NCBI GenBank assembly: GCA_030407315.1
Contig: JALQPE010000025.1
Span: 61,817-125,816, forward strand
Direction: 5' to 3'
DNA: 64,000 nt
From: Asparagopsis taxiformis
Taxonomy: Eukaryota > Rhodophyta > Florideophyceae > Bonnemaisoniales > Bonnemaisoniaceae
The position numbers and the translations under genes were made by a program. Below, one piece after another: positions 51,995 to 62,009 of the stretch. The notes under the pieces were generated by a model. It worked only from the letters and a program-made list of their open reading frames with translations, had not been told where the DNA came from and did no database searches. Within the stretch, counting starts at the first letter, position 1. Each line of letters opens with the position of its first letter.

Positions 51995-52645
51995 TCATAG
52001 CGACCGCCCCGAATTGCGCACATACGGAACATAGAACACTCGTCGACGAGTACGAATAGACTTGCAGTACCCCTTGCGCCCCTTCCTGATCCACGGCACA
52101 ATCCTCTTCCTGGTCACACGACGAATGCACATGAGCAGTTTCTTGCCAAATTTCTTTGCAATTTTCTTGGCCACAATGCGCGGGATGCAGACGTATCTGG
52201 GGACGCATGTACGGCTCTTGCACTTGTACTTGTTTCTGGGTTTGAGGGAGTTGATGAAGTAGTAGCATTTGCCGGGGCGGGCTTTGATTTGTTTGCAGGG
52301 GCAGGATTTGGGGAAGGAGGGGCGACGAATTGTGTTTTGGCGGATGGAGGGGGGGTGATCGATGATGGGATCGGCGGCGGCGCTGGCGTCAGTGTTTCCA
52401 TCAGTATCTGGATCGATAGCTGCATGATTACCTGTATCAGCGTCGGCATTGATATCGGTATTGGTGTCGATACGTAATTGTATCTGTGCATCTTCGTCAT
52501 GAGATGGTGCATTGATGGCAGATTGATGAATTGGGACAAAGTTTCTCGCAATTGGGTGGTTCAGATGATCTGGACCTTGTAGATCAGGGACGGGGGGTGT
52601 GGCATAGACTATGCATGCGAGGAGGAGGATAGCCGAAAGTTTCAT
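51995..52645 (-). CDS. Secreted cationic cysteine-rich protein, left arm
   Basis: 216 aa from ATG 52645 (the frame is open to 52741, but the signal peptide starts at this Met). MKLSAILLLACIVYA is a short cleavable signal peptide. An acidic Asp/Asn/Thr linker (DTNTDINADADTGN) follows. The last ~90 residues are very basic with eight cysteines, beginning CPCKQIKARPGKCYYF and including RTCVPRYVCIPRI, LLMCIRRVTRKR and KGYCKSIRTRRR. The acidic pro-region plus cationic disulphide-rich end resembles a secreted defence or cell-wall-associated peptide precursor; that is inference. A TATA-like TATTTAAG lies 111 bp upstream. The mirror copy at 56741 encodes the same protein. Confidence 0.72.
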   Translation of the reverse strand: MKLSAILLLACIVYATPPVPDLQGPDHLNHPIARNFVPIHQSAINAPSHDEDAQIQLRIDTNTDINADADTGNHAAIDPDTDGNTDASAAADPIIDHPPSIRQNTIRRPSFPKSCPCKQIKARPGKCYYFINSLKPRNKYKCKSRTCVPRYVCIPRIVAKKIAKKFGKKLLMCIRRVTRKRIVPWIRKGRKGYCKSIRTRRRVFYVPYVRNSGRSL

Positions 52646-53362
52646 TGTTGCGGAAGTGGAGTTGGCGAGGTGGAGTGAGTGAGTCTGGTTGGGACAGGTT
52701 TGGTATAGATTGGATTGAATGAAGGATAGTGAGTGAGGCAAGAGCAGGAATACTGCTTAAATAGTGGAGTGCATGAGGAGGACTGGAGGTGGGAGAAATA
52801 TGGTATGCAATGGTGTGAGGTGATAGAGGGGAGAGGGAAACTTGGATGGGACATGGGTGTGGAGACACGAAATAGAAGGGCAGGAGAGGAATGATTATTG
52901 AAAGAATTTGTTGGCGGCGATCGCTGAAATGGTGTGCCGTGAATGTTAGGCTCATCAGATGAGCAATTGCCCATCCACACTGTCGAGGAGATCGCGGGGA
53001 CAACAAGCAGAAATGTTCTGGCTGACATGGGAGCTGGAGAGACGGTGCCATGGACGAATGTAGATGTGTTGTGGTCGTGTGGGTGGCAGAATTTTTAATG
53101 GAACAGGGATGAGTAAAATACTGTTGACAGGTGCGTGGAGGAGTTGTGAGTTGTGGGGTATTTTGGATGGAAGGGGAGATGACTCTGGGGATCTGGGACA
53201 TGGAAGCACAATAGAATGACCGGACAATATACGCTGCCGCTGCAATCTCAGTACGCTCATCCCCGGTACATACGATTTGAATGATCGGACTGTGCACCGA
53301 AAGCCCTGTTTACCTGGTAATCTTGTGACCAAACCAACAAAGCATGTATAGAAGAGCGTATG
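52646..53362. other. Promoter side of cysteine-rich gene, left arm
   Basis: About 715 bp to the inner edge of the arm. Contains the TATA-like element (52756-52763). Coding-like but frame-broken segments near the edge (for example a minus frame with EIAAAAYIVRSFYCAS near 53200-53260) may continue the relic seen in IR-2. Confidence 0.4.
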
Positions 53363-54317
53363 TTTCATATCACCAGCCGTCCAGGAACACCAAGCCAATG
53401 CCGCTCTGAATTGCTGCTCTCCTTGTATGGACCGCGCTTGTTCTGATCCACAGGACCATGAAGACCCTTTTCAATATAACCTTTGTGTGCTATGGATGAT
53501 GCATCCAAACAGACACTTGTTTCTTTGCTCTCTCTCTCACTGTTTCTCACCCCCTCTCTCTATTTCTGTTTCTATCGTGTCTTGTCCTCTGAAATCCAAT
53601 TCATACAGACGCCACCCCTCGATGATCCCCTTTCATCCTTGGGATCTTCATTACCCCCTTCATTGCACCCAGTTGATGGCTCTCACACATTCTGTTTTCA
53701 CCCACCCACTCACCCATTAAACTCGCCAACCAAAGTATGTACATTTCTACCCACCCACACAGACACACGCACTCTCTCTCCATCCAAAAGATTCAGTATC
53801 CTCCAGAAAACCCCACTCCGCACTATTCCTTTCCCCTCCCAGCTCCGCTTCCTATAAACCCCCCTAATATTCTTGTCCATACGAAAAAAGCCTTCTTCAT
53901 CTTTCATCTCCAGGCAACATCTTTCCAAGAAGAGACACTTCCCATCTCACTGTCTGCCGAACACATCACATCTCCCAGAATCCATCCATTGATATGCCAC
54001 GCCAATAGTATGACTATACGAATTTCGTGCGGAAGTCTTATTCGTATCGGTCGGTGCTCGGTGAAGTCGTAATCGGCACTGACTTGATGCGTCTCACTGA
54101 ACAATAGAAGCACAAAATTCAAGAATTAATTGATCAAAATAATAATACACAAATAGATATTATCAGCGAATCGAATACATCCAACCACGTGGCAATTTCA
54201 ACCCTTATCACATCTGCTCTTCCTTCAACCACTATCAACTCATTTCTTCCCGCACGAGCAGCTCCCCCAGTTCACTGTATTAGATTCATAACCTCTTCTA
54301 CAATTAACATGGATCGC
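53363..54317. other. Unique part of IR-1 spacer
   Basis: About 955 bp found once in the window, T/C-rich on plus. No gene seen. It ends where the IR-2 right copy begins inside a family B tail. Confidence 0.5.
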
Positions 54318-54377
54318 GCGAAAAAGTCGCGTAGTAACAGAAACAATAGTAATAATAATAAGAACAAAGGAAACTGA
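54311..54377 (+). pseudogene. Tail relic of a family B gene
   Basis: Only the last ~22 codons (DRAKKSRSNRNNSNNNKNKGN) and the full 3' UTR with AATAAA are present; the rest is cut off at the IR-2 boundary. An upstream ATG happens to be in frame (54189), giving a meaningless 62-codon fusion. Confidence 0.8.
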
Positions 54378-55134
54378 AAGAAGTATTTTTGTTTGAACAA
54401 TGCAATAAAAATCTACTTTCATCCATTTCATCTTGTTGTCTGTTGTCTAAAGGCCTGAACCCCAGTTCCTCTTCCGCAAAAGTTTGGAAACCATACTGCT
54501 TCTATGCGACGCGAGCGTCCGAGTATTAATCGGGCAACTGGTAGCCGAGCGGAGAGAGAAATCACTGAGATATCATCGCTGGATATACAGCCGGAGGGGA
54601 TGGGATACCGCGTGTGTTCTACGAGTTGTGCAGAGGTGGTCATGATGTGAGTGGCGTTTGGTGAGTGCCTGTGCCATAGAAAGGAAGATGCAAAAGGGTG
54701 TGAAATCAGGGGAGCTGCAGGTAGACATGGATTCACGATATTTTACTAGACTTTGGGACTCGTTTCCATCAATTATTTCACACGGCTGCTAATTGTCCAG
54801 TTCAGGTTGATGCAGAAACTGTACGAGGAAACATGATGCGCTCCCAAAGCGATCTCACGGCCTGTCATGATGGAGCCAGTTGGTATACGACTGTCGTTTG
54901 GTTGAGCATTTCTGATGAATACACTGAGGACTACAAGAGATCGTTGCACTGCAATGAATCTGTGCAAATATGGTACAGGGGAAGATTGGCAAGAAGGGTT
55001 TCGGGCAGGTTCTGATGGAAAGTGTATCTGGAGTGATGGGGAGAACAGCACAGGACGATCAACAGGATGTGTGGAGTGTAGCGTCTCTATGGTACATGGT
55101 GATTGAAAGGCTGGCATGTACCTGGTGGAGTGTG

Positions 55135-55410
55135 AGATGTCACTACTTCATCAACTCCTCCAAGCTCAGGAACAAATACAAGAGCCGTACATGTGTCCCC
55201 AGATACACCTGCATCCGCGTATTGTGGCCGAGGGAATCGTAAACAAATTTGACAAGGGGTTGTTCATGTGTATTCGTCGTGTGATCAGGAAGAGGAATGT
55301 GTCGTGGATCAGGAAGGGGCGTAAAGAGCACTGCAAGTCTACTCGTACTCGTCGACCAGAGTTGTATGTTCCGTTTGTGCGCAGTTCGGGAGTGGTTGCT
55401 GTGAATGAAC
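55135..55410 (+). pseudogene. Cysteine-rich secreted protein relic, IR-2 right copy
   Basis: Mirror of 41769-42044 with the same one-base deletion (TGCATC followed by CGCG instead of CCGCG). Only the C-terminal domain remains, split over two frames, and one cysteine of the CKCKS region is lost. Confidence 0.7.
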
Positions 55411-55591
55411 GGTACGGAGTGGGAGGAAATGGGATAGTTCAGAATCCTCTCCAGCTGCCTCCAGAACGTCAAATGTGCGATGAAATAGTTGTTGCTTTCC
55501 TGTTCAGTTTTGTTTAGAGAAGAGTGAGATTGGTCGGGATGAGGATTTGGAGATGGAGTGGATTCTAATGGAATCTAGAATGGAGAAGTGA

Positions 55592-55933
55592 AAGTTACAC
55601 CAAGTCACAGAGAACAGTGATGGGTTTTGCACCATCAAATCTGTAGAATGTTCCTCTTGTATTGCGCGTAAAAGATATCGAAACATCGTCCTCGCCCATT
55701 ATTTCATTGAAAAGGCTACCACACCCGACTCTTCCAATATTTTGATATACGCTCTGCCCTTCGACACTCCACTTCCTACTGGCTTACGAGAATATTCTGA
55801 AGGGCTGCTCCCCATACATTTGCTCAAGCGACAGACACCACAAATAACAGTTAACTGTCACAATTGCAACAGGATCTGGGGATTGAAACCTATCTTCTCT
55901 GTGGACGACAGTAGCAATTGCACCCGTTGTTGA
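55592..55933 (+). other. Start-less ORF with three CxxC motifs
   Basis: 113 codons between stops, without an ATG near its 5' end, but with strong protein character. It contains CSSCIARKRYRNIVLAHYF, IYALPFDTPLPTGLREYSEG, CHNCNRIWGLKPIF and a terminal CTRC. The last two pairs could form a zinc ribbon. An AG preceded by a CTAAT-like site (near 55570-55593) could be a 3' splice site, making this a final exon. The left IR-2 copy has a frame shift in CHNC. Confidence 0.4.
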
Positions 55934-56622
55934 AAGCGCACGTATTGGTTCTCTCGTTTCCAGCTTCCATATCTAGGTAGTTTTCACTGTGATTCGTACT
56001 AGAGAGTTCCGTCTCCAAATCCGTATACGCTCTTCTGTACATGCTTTGTTGGTTTGGTCACAAGATTACCAGGTAAACAGGGCTTTCGGTGCACAGTCCG
56101 ATCATTCAAATCGTATGTACCGGGGATGAGCGTACTGAGATTGCAGCGGCAGCGTATATTGTCCGGTCATTCTATTGTGCTTCCATGTCCCAGATCCCCA
56201 GAGTCATCTCCCCTTCCATCCAAAATACCCCACAACTCACAACTCCTCCACGCACCTGTCAACAGTATTTTACTCATCCCTGTTCCATTAAAAATTCTGC
56301 CACCCACACGACCACAACACATCTACATTCGTCCATGGCACCGTCTCTCCAGCTCCCATGTCAGCCAGAACATTTCTGCTTGTTGTCCCCGCGATCTCCT
56401 CGACAGTGTGGATGGGCAATTGCTCATCTGATGAGCCTAACATTCACGGCACACCATTTCAGCGATCGCCGCCAACAAATTCTTTCAATAATCATTCCTC
56501 TCCTGCCCTTCTATTTCGTGTCTCCACACCCATGTCCCATCCAAGTTTCCCTCTCCCCTCTATCACCTCACACCATTGCATACCATATTTCTCCCACCTC
56601 CAGTCCTCCTCATGCACTCCAC

Positions 56623-56630
56623 TATTTAAG
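56623..56630 (+). promoter_or_regulatory. TATA-like element of cysteine-rich gene
   Basis: TATTTAAG, 111 bp 5' of ATG 56741; mirror at 52756-52763. Confidence 0.5.
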
Positions 56631-56740
56631 CAGTATTCCTGCTCTTGCCTCACTCACTATCCTTCATTCAATCCAATCTATACCAAACCTGTCCCAACCA
56701 GACTCACTCACTCCACCTCGCCAACTCCACTTCCGCAACA

Positions 56741-57391
56741 ATGAAACTTTCGGCTATCCTCCTCCTCGCATGCATAGTCTATGCCACACCCCCCGTCCCT
56801 GATCTACAAGGTCCAGATCATCTGAACCACCCAATTGCGAGAAACTTTGTCCCAATTCATCAATCTGCCATCAATGCACCATCTCATGACGAAGATGCAC
56901 AGATACAATTACGTATCGACACCAATACCGATATCAATGCCGACGCTGATACAGGTAATCATGCAGCTATCGATCCAGATACTGATGGAAACACTGACGC
57001 CAGCGCCGCCGCCGATCCCATCATCGATCACCCCCCCTCCATCCGCCAAAACACAATTCGTCGCCCCTCCTTCCCCAAATCCTGCCCCTGCAAACAAATC
57101 AAAGCCCGCCCCGGCAAATGCTACTACTTCATCAACTCCCTCAAACCCAGAAACAAGTACAAGTGCAAGAGCCGTACATGCGTCCCCAGATACGTCTGCA
57201 TCCCGCGCATTGTGGCCAAGAAAATTGCAAAGAAATTTGGCAAGAAACTGCTCATGTGCATTCGTCGTGTGACCAGGAAGAGGATTGTGCCGTGGATCAG
57301 GAAGGGGCGCAAGGGGTACTGCAAGTCTATTCGTACTCGTCGACGAGTGTTCTATGTTCCGTATGTGCGCAATTCGGGGCGGTCGCTATGA
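56741..57391 (+). CDS. Secreted cationic cysteine-rich protein, right arm
   Basis: Mirror copy of 51995-52645 with an identical predicted 216-aa protein: signal peptide of ~15 residues, acidic linker, and eight-cysteine basic domain. Both arm copies being unbroken, while three other copies in the window are frameshifted, suggests that the arm copies are the working genes and are kept alike by conversion or recent duplication. The frame upstream of the ATG is open to 56645 but unsupported. Confidence 0.72.
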   Translation: MKLSAILLLACIVYATPPVPDLQGPDHLNHPIARNFVPIHQSAINAPSHDEDAQIQLRIDTNTDINADADTGNHAAIDPDTDGNTDASAAADPIIDHPPSIRQNTIRRPSFPKSCPCKQIKARPGKCYYFINSLKPRNKYKCKSRTCVPRYVCIPRIVAKKIAKKFGKKLLMCIRRVTRKRIVPWIRKGRKGYCKSIRTRRRVFYVPYVRNSGRSL

Positions 57392-57813
57392 TTGAATGTG
57401 GGAAACACACAACTGACGCGGTCGGGCGGCCAGATGGTTGAAACGGAAGGGCAGAAAGCGATCCGAGGGATGGAGTAGTCTGCTGCAAAAGCGTCGACTC
57501 TTTCTAGTTCTCTACGGATACGGCGAGGAGTGTAGGGATAGAAGCTTGGATGCGTGGTAGTTTACAAAGACATTGCAATCAGTAAATCAAGAGATAAGAA
57601 CCAGTCTCAGTCATAATATCCACCACTGTACCAATCGACCTTCTCATTTTGTGCTCCTCATCAGCTCTCAATAAGTATGCAACACCAGAAACGCTTCATT
57701 GCACAAATCGTAAACTGTTGTGAATTGTTATTCAACATCCCTCTCGGCACTCTTCTGCCTTTCCGGAGTATCTGCCAGGCCATCAAAGTTTTCTTCATAA
57801 CCAAGACCTCTGT

Positions 57814-58404
57814 ATGTACTGTAACCACACTTCCAGCCTCCTCTACCAGCTAGTTGAATCATCCGCCCCTGCACACATTTCACCCCAGACTCATACCGTG
57901 TGTGATCCAGATTGTCTGCGTCCACTTCGCCAAAATAGTGCTGCTACAAGACATTTCCTGAACACGCTTGCCCATTCTCATACACTTCTTTCAGCACCAA
58001 AATGTCCCCATCTCGCTGTGTCTCCCATTCCAATCAGGTCGATATCAATCTACCATTCTCGATTCCACACACTCTATGAATATAAGCGCAGCAACTTACC
58101 ACCTCAGACTCAATTGTACTTTCCCCCTCGCATATCCATACAAATAACCCACTCCAATGCCCTCGTTTCAAAGCACAGAAAACCTCACAGAAAATTACAA
58201 CATTGCACCAATCATGGTACTCCATACTGCATCCCGTTTCAAGGAATCTTCGGAGAACGACCCGCACGACTTGCCTACGTGACTGCAAGCACTGACTTGA
58301 CGAACGCACTCATTACAATGCTGGTTGGATCGTTGAAATCGCGCGGCGGTTCCAGGTTGGTACACACGAAATATCTGAGATCAGTTTGCTACGTCAGTCG
58401 ATGA
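57814..58404 (+). other. Open frame in right arm, doubtful
   Basis: 196 codons, mirror of 50982-51572. The first two thirds are Ser/His/Pro-rich without motifs; the last third (RLAYVTASTDLTNALITMLV) is more protein-like. Another frame upstream (MPSFQSTENLTENYNIAPIM at about 58157) is also protein-like, so a broken or spliced gene is possible. Confidence 0.2.
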
Positions 58405-58468
58405 AAACACAGTGCGGAAATGGATGAAAGTAGATTTTTATTGCATTGTTCAAACAAAAATACTTCTT

Positions 58469-58807
58469 TCAGTTTCCTTTGTTCTTATTATTATTATTAT
58501 TGTTTCTGGTACTACGCGACTTTTTTGCGCGATCATGTTTCTTTGTCTTCTGCGAAGACCACGAGCCAGTGGCTCGTTTCCGCTTACGCGGGTTACTGAC
58601 GTAAGGGGATTTCTCGGGTTGACCAGAGCTGGTAGCTTTGGGAGCTTGCTTGGAATCACCCTTGGAAGAATCTTTTTGAGCTTTAGCCTGTTTGGCTTGT
58701 CGCTCTTTGCGCTCCCTCTCCCTCCTCTCCTTGATCATAACATCGAGTGGCTTATCGATATCGATTGGATACTCGATACGATGTTTGGGGAGTCTGAGGA
58801 GTGTCAT
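58469..58807 (-). CDS. Small basic protein, family B, arm copy 2 (right)
   Basis: 112 aa, mirror of 50579-50917, with Pro instead of Ser before RKRKRATG. TATA box TTTATAAA at 58898-58905, about 92 bp upstream. UBM-like N-terminus and basic Asn-rich tail intact. Confidence 0.6.
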   Translation of the reverse strand: MTLLRLPKHRIEYPIDIDKPLDVMIKERRERERKERQAKQAKAQKDSSKGDSKQAPKATSSGQPEKSPYVSNPRKRKRATGSWSSQKTKKHDRAKKSRSTRNNNNNNKNKGN

Positions 58808-59591
58808 TTTTCGTTGACGGTGTGGAGATGGGTGTATTGATCAATAGATTGTTGGATAGGGTGAGGCGGACAATGTGGGGAAGGAAGGATAGAGGGGTTT
58901 ATAAATGGGATGGGAAGGGTGGGCGAGCCGGGTGTAGGGCGGATGGAGTAATTGGGATGATGAATGCAATTTGGGAGGAGAGGGAGTTGAAAGTAAATGA
59001 TTAGTAATTGTAGTATCAGGTGGATCATCTATCGTAGAAGTGGTGCCTCCGACGAACATCACCACAAAATCAGATGGTTGGAGAGAGCACTCAATTCTCA
59101 TGAAATTGGATGCAACACATCCAGCATTGGTAGTTGGTGCACTGCATCAAGCTCGCGGGAGTAGGTATCGGAGTGCAATCTGCTCATGAATGGCGTCCAC
59201 ACCATTTCCACTTTGCAACGGAATAAATTAAACCAGAAATATGTAAACATTTTGAAATGCCAACAGCGTGACACGATGCGGGGTCATTACTTCCCCACTA
59301 TTGGCTAGTGCACTCCGCTCCGTGGTCTCTCACGTTGCACGTTCTGGAGACGAGTCGACAAATTCTAAATTAGCACAGTCCAAGCTGTCACACATTGTGT
59401 TGTCGACACTAATTTAGTAGATTCCTGAACGCTGCTCAACACCACACTCTCCCCGAGTCTACATACCCCCGACACTCCAATTACCACTGCCTACACCCCT
59501 GCCATTCCAATTCACACAGTTGCATTGAAAATGGAAATTCCTATCTCCCTTGCAATCCAAAACATTTCATGCTACAACAACACAACTCGAA

Positions 59592-59605
59592 CATTTCACT
59601 GATAG
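59592..59605 (+). promoter_or_regulatory. Shared upstream motif of family B genes
   Basis: CATTTCACTGATAG on plus, the same orientation as the downstream gene at 59837, 232 bp away. Mirror of 49781-49794. Confidence 0.45.
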
Positions 59606-59836
59606 ATGATCCACCTGATACTACAATTCCTAATCATTTACTTTCAACTCCCTCTCCTCCCAGATTGCATTCATCATCCCAATTACTCCACCCGGCTCAC
59701 CCACCCTTCCCATCCCATTTGTAGACCCCTCTATCCTTCCTTCTCCACATTGTCCTCCTCATCCCATCCAGCAATCTGTTGATCAATACACCCAGCCTCA
59801 AACCCTCCAGCGAACAAAATCTACACCCCCCGGAGA

Positions 59837-60175
59837 ATGACACTCCTTCGCCTTCCCAAACATCGTATCGAGTACCCAATCGATATCGATAAGCCGCTAG
59901 ACGTTATGATCAAGGAGAGGAGGGAGAGGGAGCGCAAAGAGCGACAAGCGAAGAAAGCTCAAGCTCAGAAAGACTCTCCAGTGGGTGGAAAGGAGCAAAA
60001 TCAAAAAGCTCCCGCTTCTGGCCAGCCCCAGAAGTCCCCTCACGTCAGCAACCCGCGTAAGCGGAAACGAGCCACTGGCTCGTGGTCTTCGCAGAAGACA
60101 AACAAAAATGATCGCGCAAAAAAGTCGCGTAGTACCAGAAACAATAGTAATAATAATAAGAACAAAGGAAACTGA
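59837..60175 (+). CDS. Small basic protein, family B, arm copy 1 (right)
   Basis: 112 aa, identical protein to 49211-49549 and almost identical to 42800-43138. The TATA position reads TTTGTAGA (near 59718-59725), as in the left mirror. The 3' UTR with AATAAA and the conserved downstream element (60246-60396) are present. Confidence 0.6.
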   Translation: MTLLRLPKHRIEYPIDIDKPLDVMIKERRERERKERQAKKAQAQKDSPVGGKEQNQKAPASGQPQKSPHVSNPRKRKRATGSWSSQKTNKNDRAKKSRSTRNNSNNNKNKGN

Positions 60176-60459
60176 AAGAAGTATTTTTGTTTGAACAATG
60201 CAATAAAAATCTACTTTCATCCATGTCCACATGTTGTCTGTCCTCTGAAGGGTGGAACCCAGTTGTTCTGTACAAGTTTGGAAACCATACCGCTGTTATG
60301 CTGCGCGAGCGTCCGAATCCTGATGAGCCAATTGGTAGCCGAGCGGAGAGAGAAATCACTGAGATATCATCGCTGGATATACAGCCGGAGGGGATAGGAT
60401 AACGCCTGTGCTCTACGAGTGGTGTAGATGTGGTATGAGGTGAGAGTGGCATTTTGTGA

Positions 60460-60785
60460 GTGCCCGTGCAAAACAGCTTCATAAAAGCCTTGTTGACTGC
60501 ACATCGTGTAGCAATAGATGCACAGACTGCAACCGATGCTATTTCCGGTTCATTGGTGCATTTACGAGGCACACGCGAGCAAATTAGCGCACAAAAAACC
60601 GCTAGAAAATCACCCTCACCATCACTGCACTTAGGAGATAATCCAACATACACAGCTGCGCTCTCCCCGCGTTGTACTACATTTGCTGTTGGACCCTTCT
60701 GAACAATGACTACTCCATCCTGAAAGGACAACACCACTTGATCCACAGAAGATACATTGAGCACCATCTGCAATATCTGCATCAC
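60460..60785 (-). other. Coding-like frame in right arm
   Basis: Minus-strand frame from ATG 60785 reading VDQVVLSFQDGVVIVQKGPT, then GESAAVYVGLSPKCSDGEGD and IASVAVCASIATRCAV: protein-like, no family recognised. In the left arm (48601-48801) a T-run is one base shorter and the frame stops after VFVR. One of the two is damaged or misread. Confidence 0.3.
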
Positions 60786-61426
60786 TGTAGCATTCGGTGT
60801 CAGTCAGATTAAGCAGTACGCTTCTTGAATACTTTTGCGCGAAATGGCGATCTTCCCAGCTTGGTCTTTGTGTGTTTCTGATGTGCGTGTAGTTTAGATG
60901 GGGAGTGGGAGAAAAGTTGAAGTAGAGGAGTGAAGGTGGAGGAGGGAAATAGTATGGATATGGATGAGGGGTGAGGGATGGGATGGGATGGGAAGGGCTG
61001 GAAAGTGTACATATAGGATGGGAAAGGTGTGCGGAGACACGAACCAGGATCGGTGTGAGAAGAATGTGTATTGGAAGTATTTGGTGGCAGGAAATGACAG
61101 AAATGATGAGGAGTACATGGGAGAATGATGTGGTGTCCAGAAGGGAAGAGCCGAACGAGTAGGTCATAACCCAACACCATGCGTGCTCAATAGATGTTTC
61201 ACCTCATCTACCGCTCGAAGTGAACTTTGCACTGATTGCATCGCCTGAAAGTGATTTAGTGATTCTAGCTAGAACTGAGGAGAATTTAAGAATCTGCATT
61301 GTGCTGAACAGGGGCACAACACAGTTTCGAGCCATTGACAGAGAGATTGGACGTGACGGTTTGTGTCTCTGGTTTCCGTCACCCATGGCGTATACTGGTT
61401 GATACGAACAAACTCGTGCTCCAAAA

Positions 61427-61939
61427 ATGATTGCAACTCCACAGGCGTTGAAACGCCAACCTTGTTATTTCGCGACCAGTTCTACTCTGAGGCCTCGAAG
61501 AGGTGCCAACAATTATGCCAACCTACTAAACCTCGTTCAAGAATATGATGCCATCGTTGCTCTCAGCTCTCCCTACAATAGCAGGGTAATTTGCCATCGA
61601 CGCAGGGCTATATCACGCTGCTACATCGTATGGCCCTCGCGCGGCTTCCGAGAATACATCGCGCAGCCCATAGCATCCTCATGGCACCAACTCGTTGCCG
61701 TCAGATGGCCACTTAGATCAATTGTCTCGCCACTATCGTGCATCATGTTCACTCCATGTCCAGTGGTCAGTGGTTTGCACAGTCGAACCAGCGCGGCTTG
61801 TCCAGATCGCGTTTCACCATCACGTCACACGGTCACTACGCACACTGAACTCACTGGAGACAGGCTGTCACAAGACCACGCCGCCGTCCACGGTAAGCAG
61901 AAGGAACGACAAATACCGAGTCCAGTAATCTCAGGATAG
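61427..61939 (+). CDS. Coding-like ORF in right IR-1 arm, doubtful
   Basis: Mirror of 47448-47960 with the same 170 codons. See that entry; protein-like in its centre only, probably a relic. Confidence 0.25.
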   Translation: MIATPQALKRQPCYFATSSTLRPRRGANNYANLLNLVQEYDAIVALSSPYNSRVICHRRRAISRCYIVWPSRGFREYIAQPIASSWHQLVAVRWPLRSIVSPLSCIMFTPCPVVSGLHSRTSAACPDRVSPSRHTVTTHTELTGDRLSQDHAAVHGKQKERQIPSPVISG

Positions 61940-62009
61940 AGAATAAAAGAATTACGGACACAGATGATGAGAGTGCGGTGGCGTGACAGCTGTGCACCTC
62001 GAAATAAAT

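Larger units (their letters stand above)
47378..53362. repeat. Inverted repeat IR-1, left arm
   Basis: This ~5985-bp arm pairs with 56025-62009 in reverse complement; paired positions sum to about 109386. Seen differences are few and mostly small indels: a 3-bp difference near 48405, one T in a T-run near 48790, single bases near 47986 and 48196, and a Ser/Pro codon change near 50803. It carries, in order, coding-like fragments (47448-48210), a family B gene on minus (49211), one on plus (50579) and the intact cysteine-rich gene on minus (51995). The right arm is its mirror image. Confidence 0.96.
54318..55970. repeat. Inverted repeat IR-2, right copy
   Basis: Reverse complement of 41210-42861, lying inside the IR-1 spacer. 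It fills most of the spacer, so IR-2 joins the outer left region to the centre of the large palindrome. Beyond 55970 weaker similarity to the left flank continues to about 56050, just into the right IR-1 arm. Confidence 0.93.
56025..62009. repeat. Inverted repeat IR-1, right arm
   Basis: Mirror image of 47378-53362. Inner edge within TACATGCTTTGTTGG; outer edge just after CTCGAAATAAAT, where left and right flanks become unrelated. Family B and cysteine-rich genes are all present with intact frames. Several non-gene ORFs differ by single-base indels from the left arm. Confidence 0.96.

Noticed and set aside
52642..53398. Long minus-strand frames in the left arm, mirrored at 56054-56802
   Set aside because: They overlap the promoter and signal-peptide end of the cysteine-rich gene in other frames. 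Only a short internal piece looks coding, and it is noted as a relic.
47378..62009. The whole inverted repeat as an assembly or amplification fold-back
   Set aside because: Not excluded, but less likely: the spacer is 2.66 kb, the second inverted repeat has another axis, and the arms differ by substitutions, a 3-bp and several 1-bp indels.
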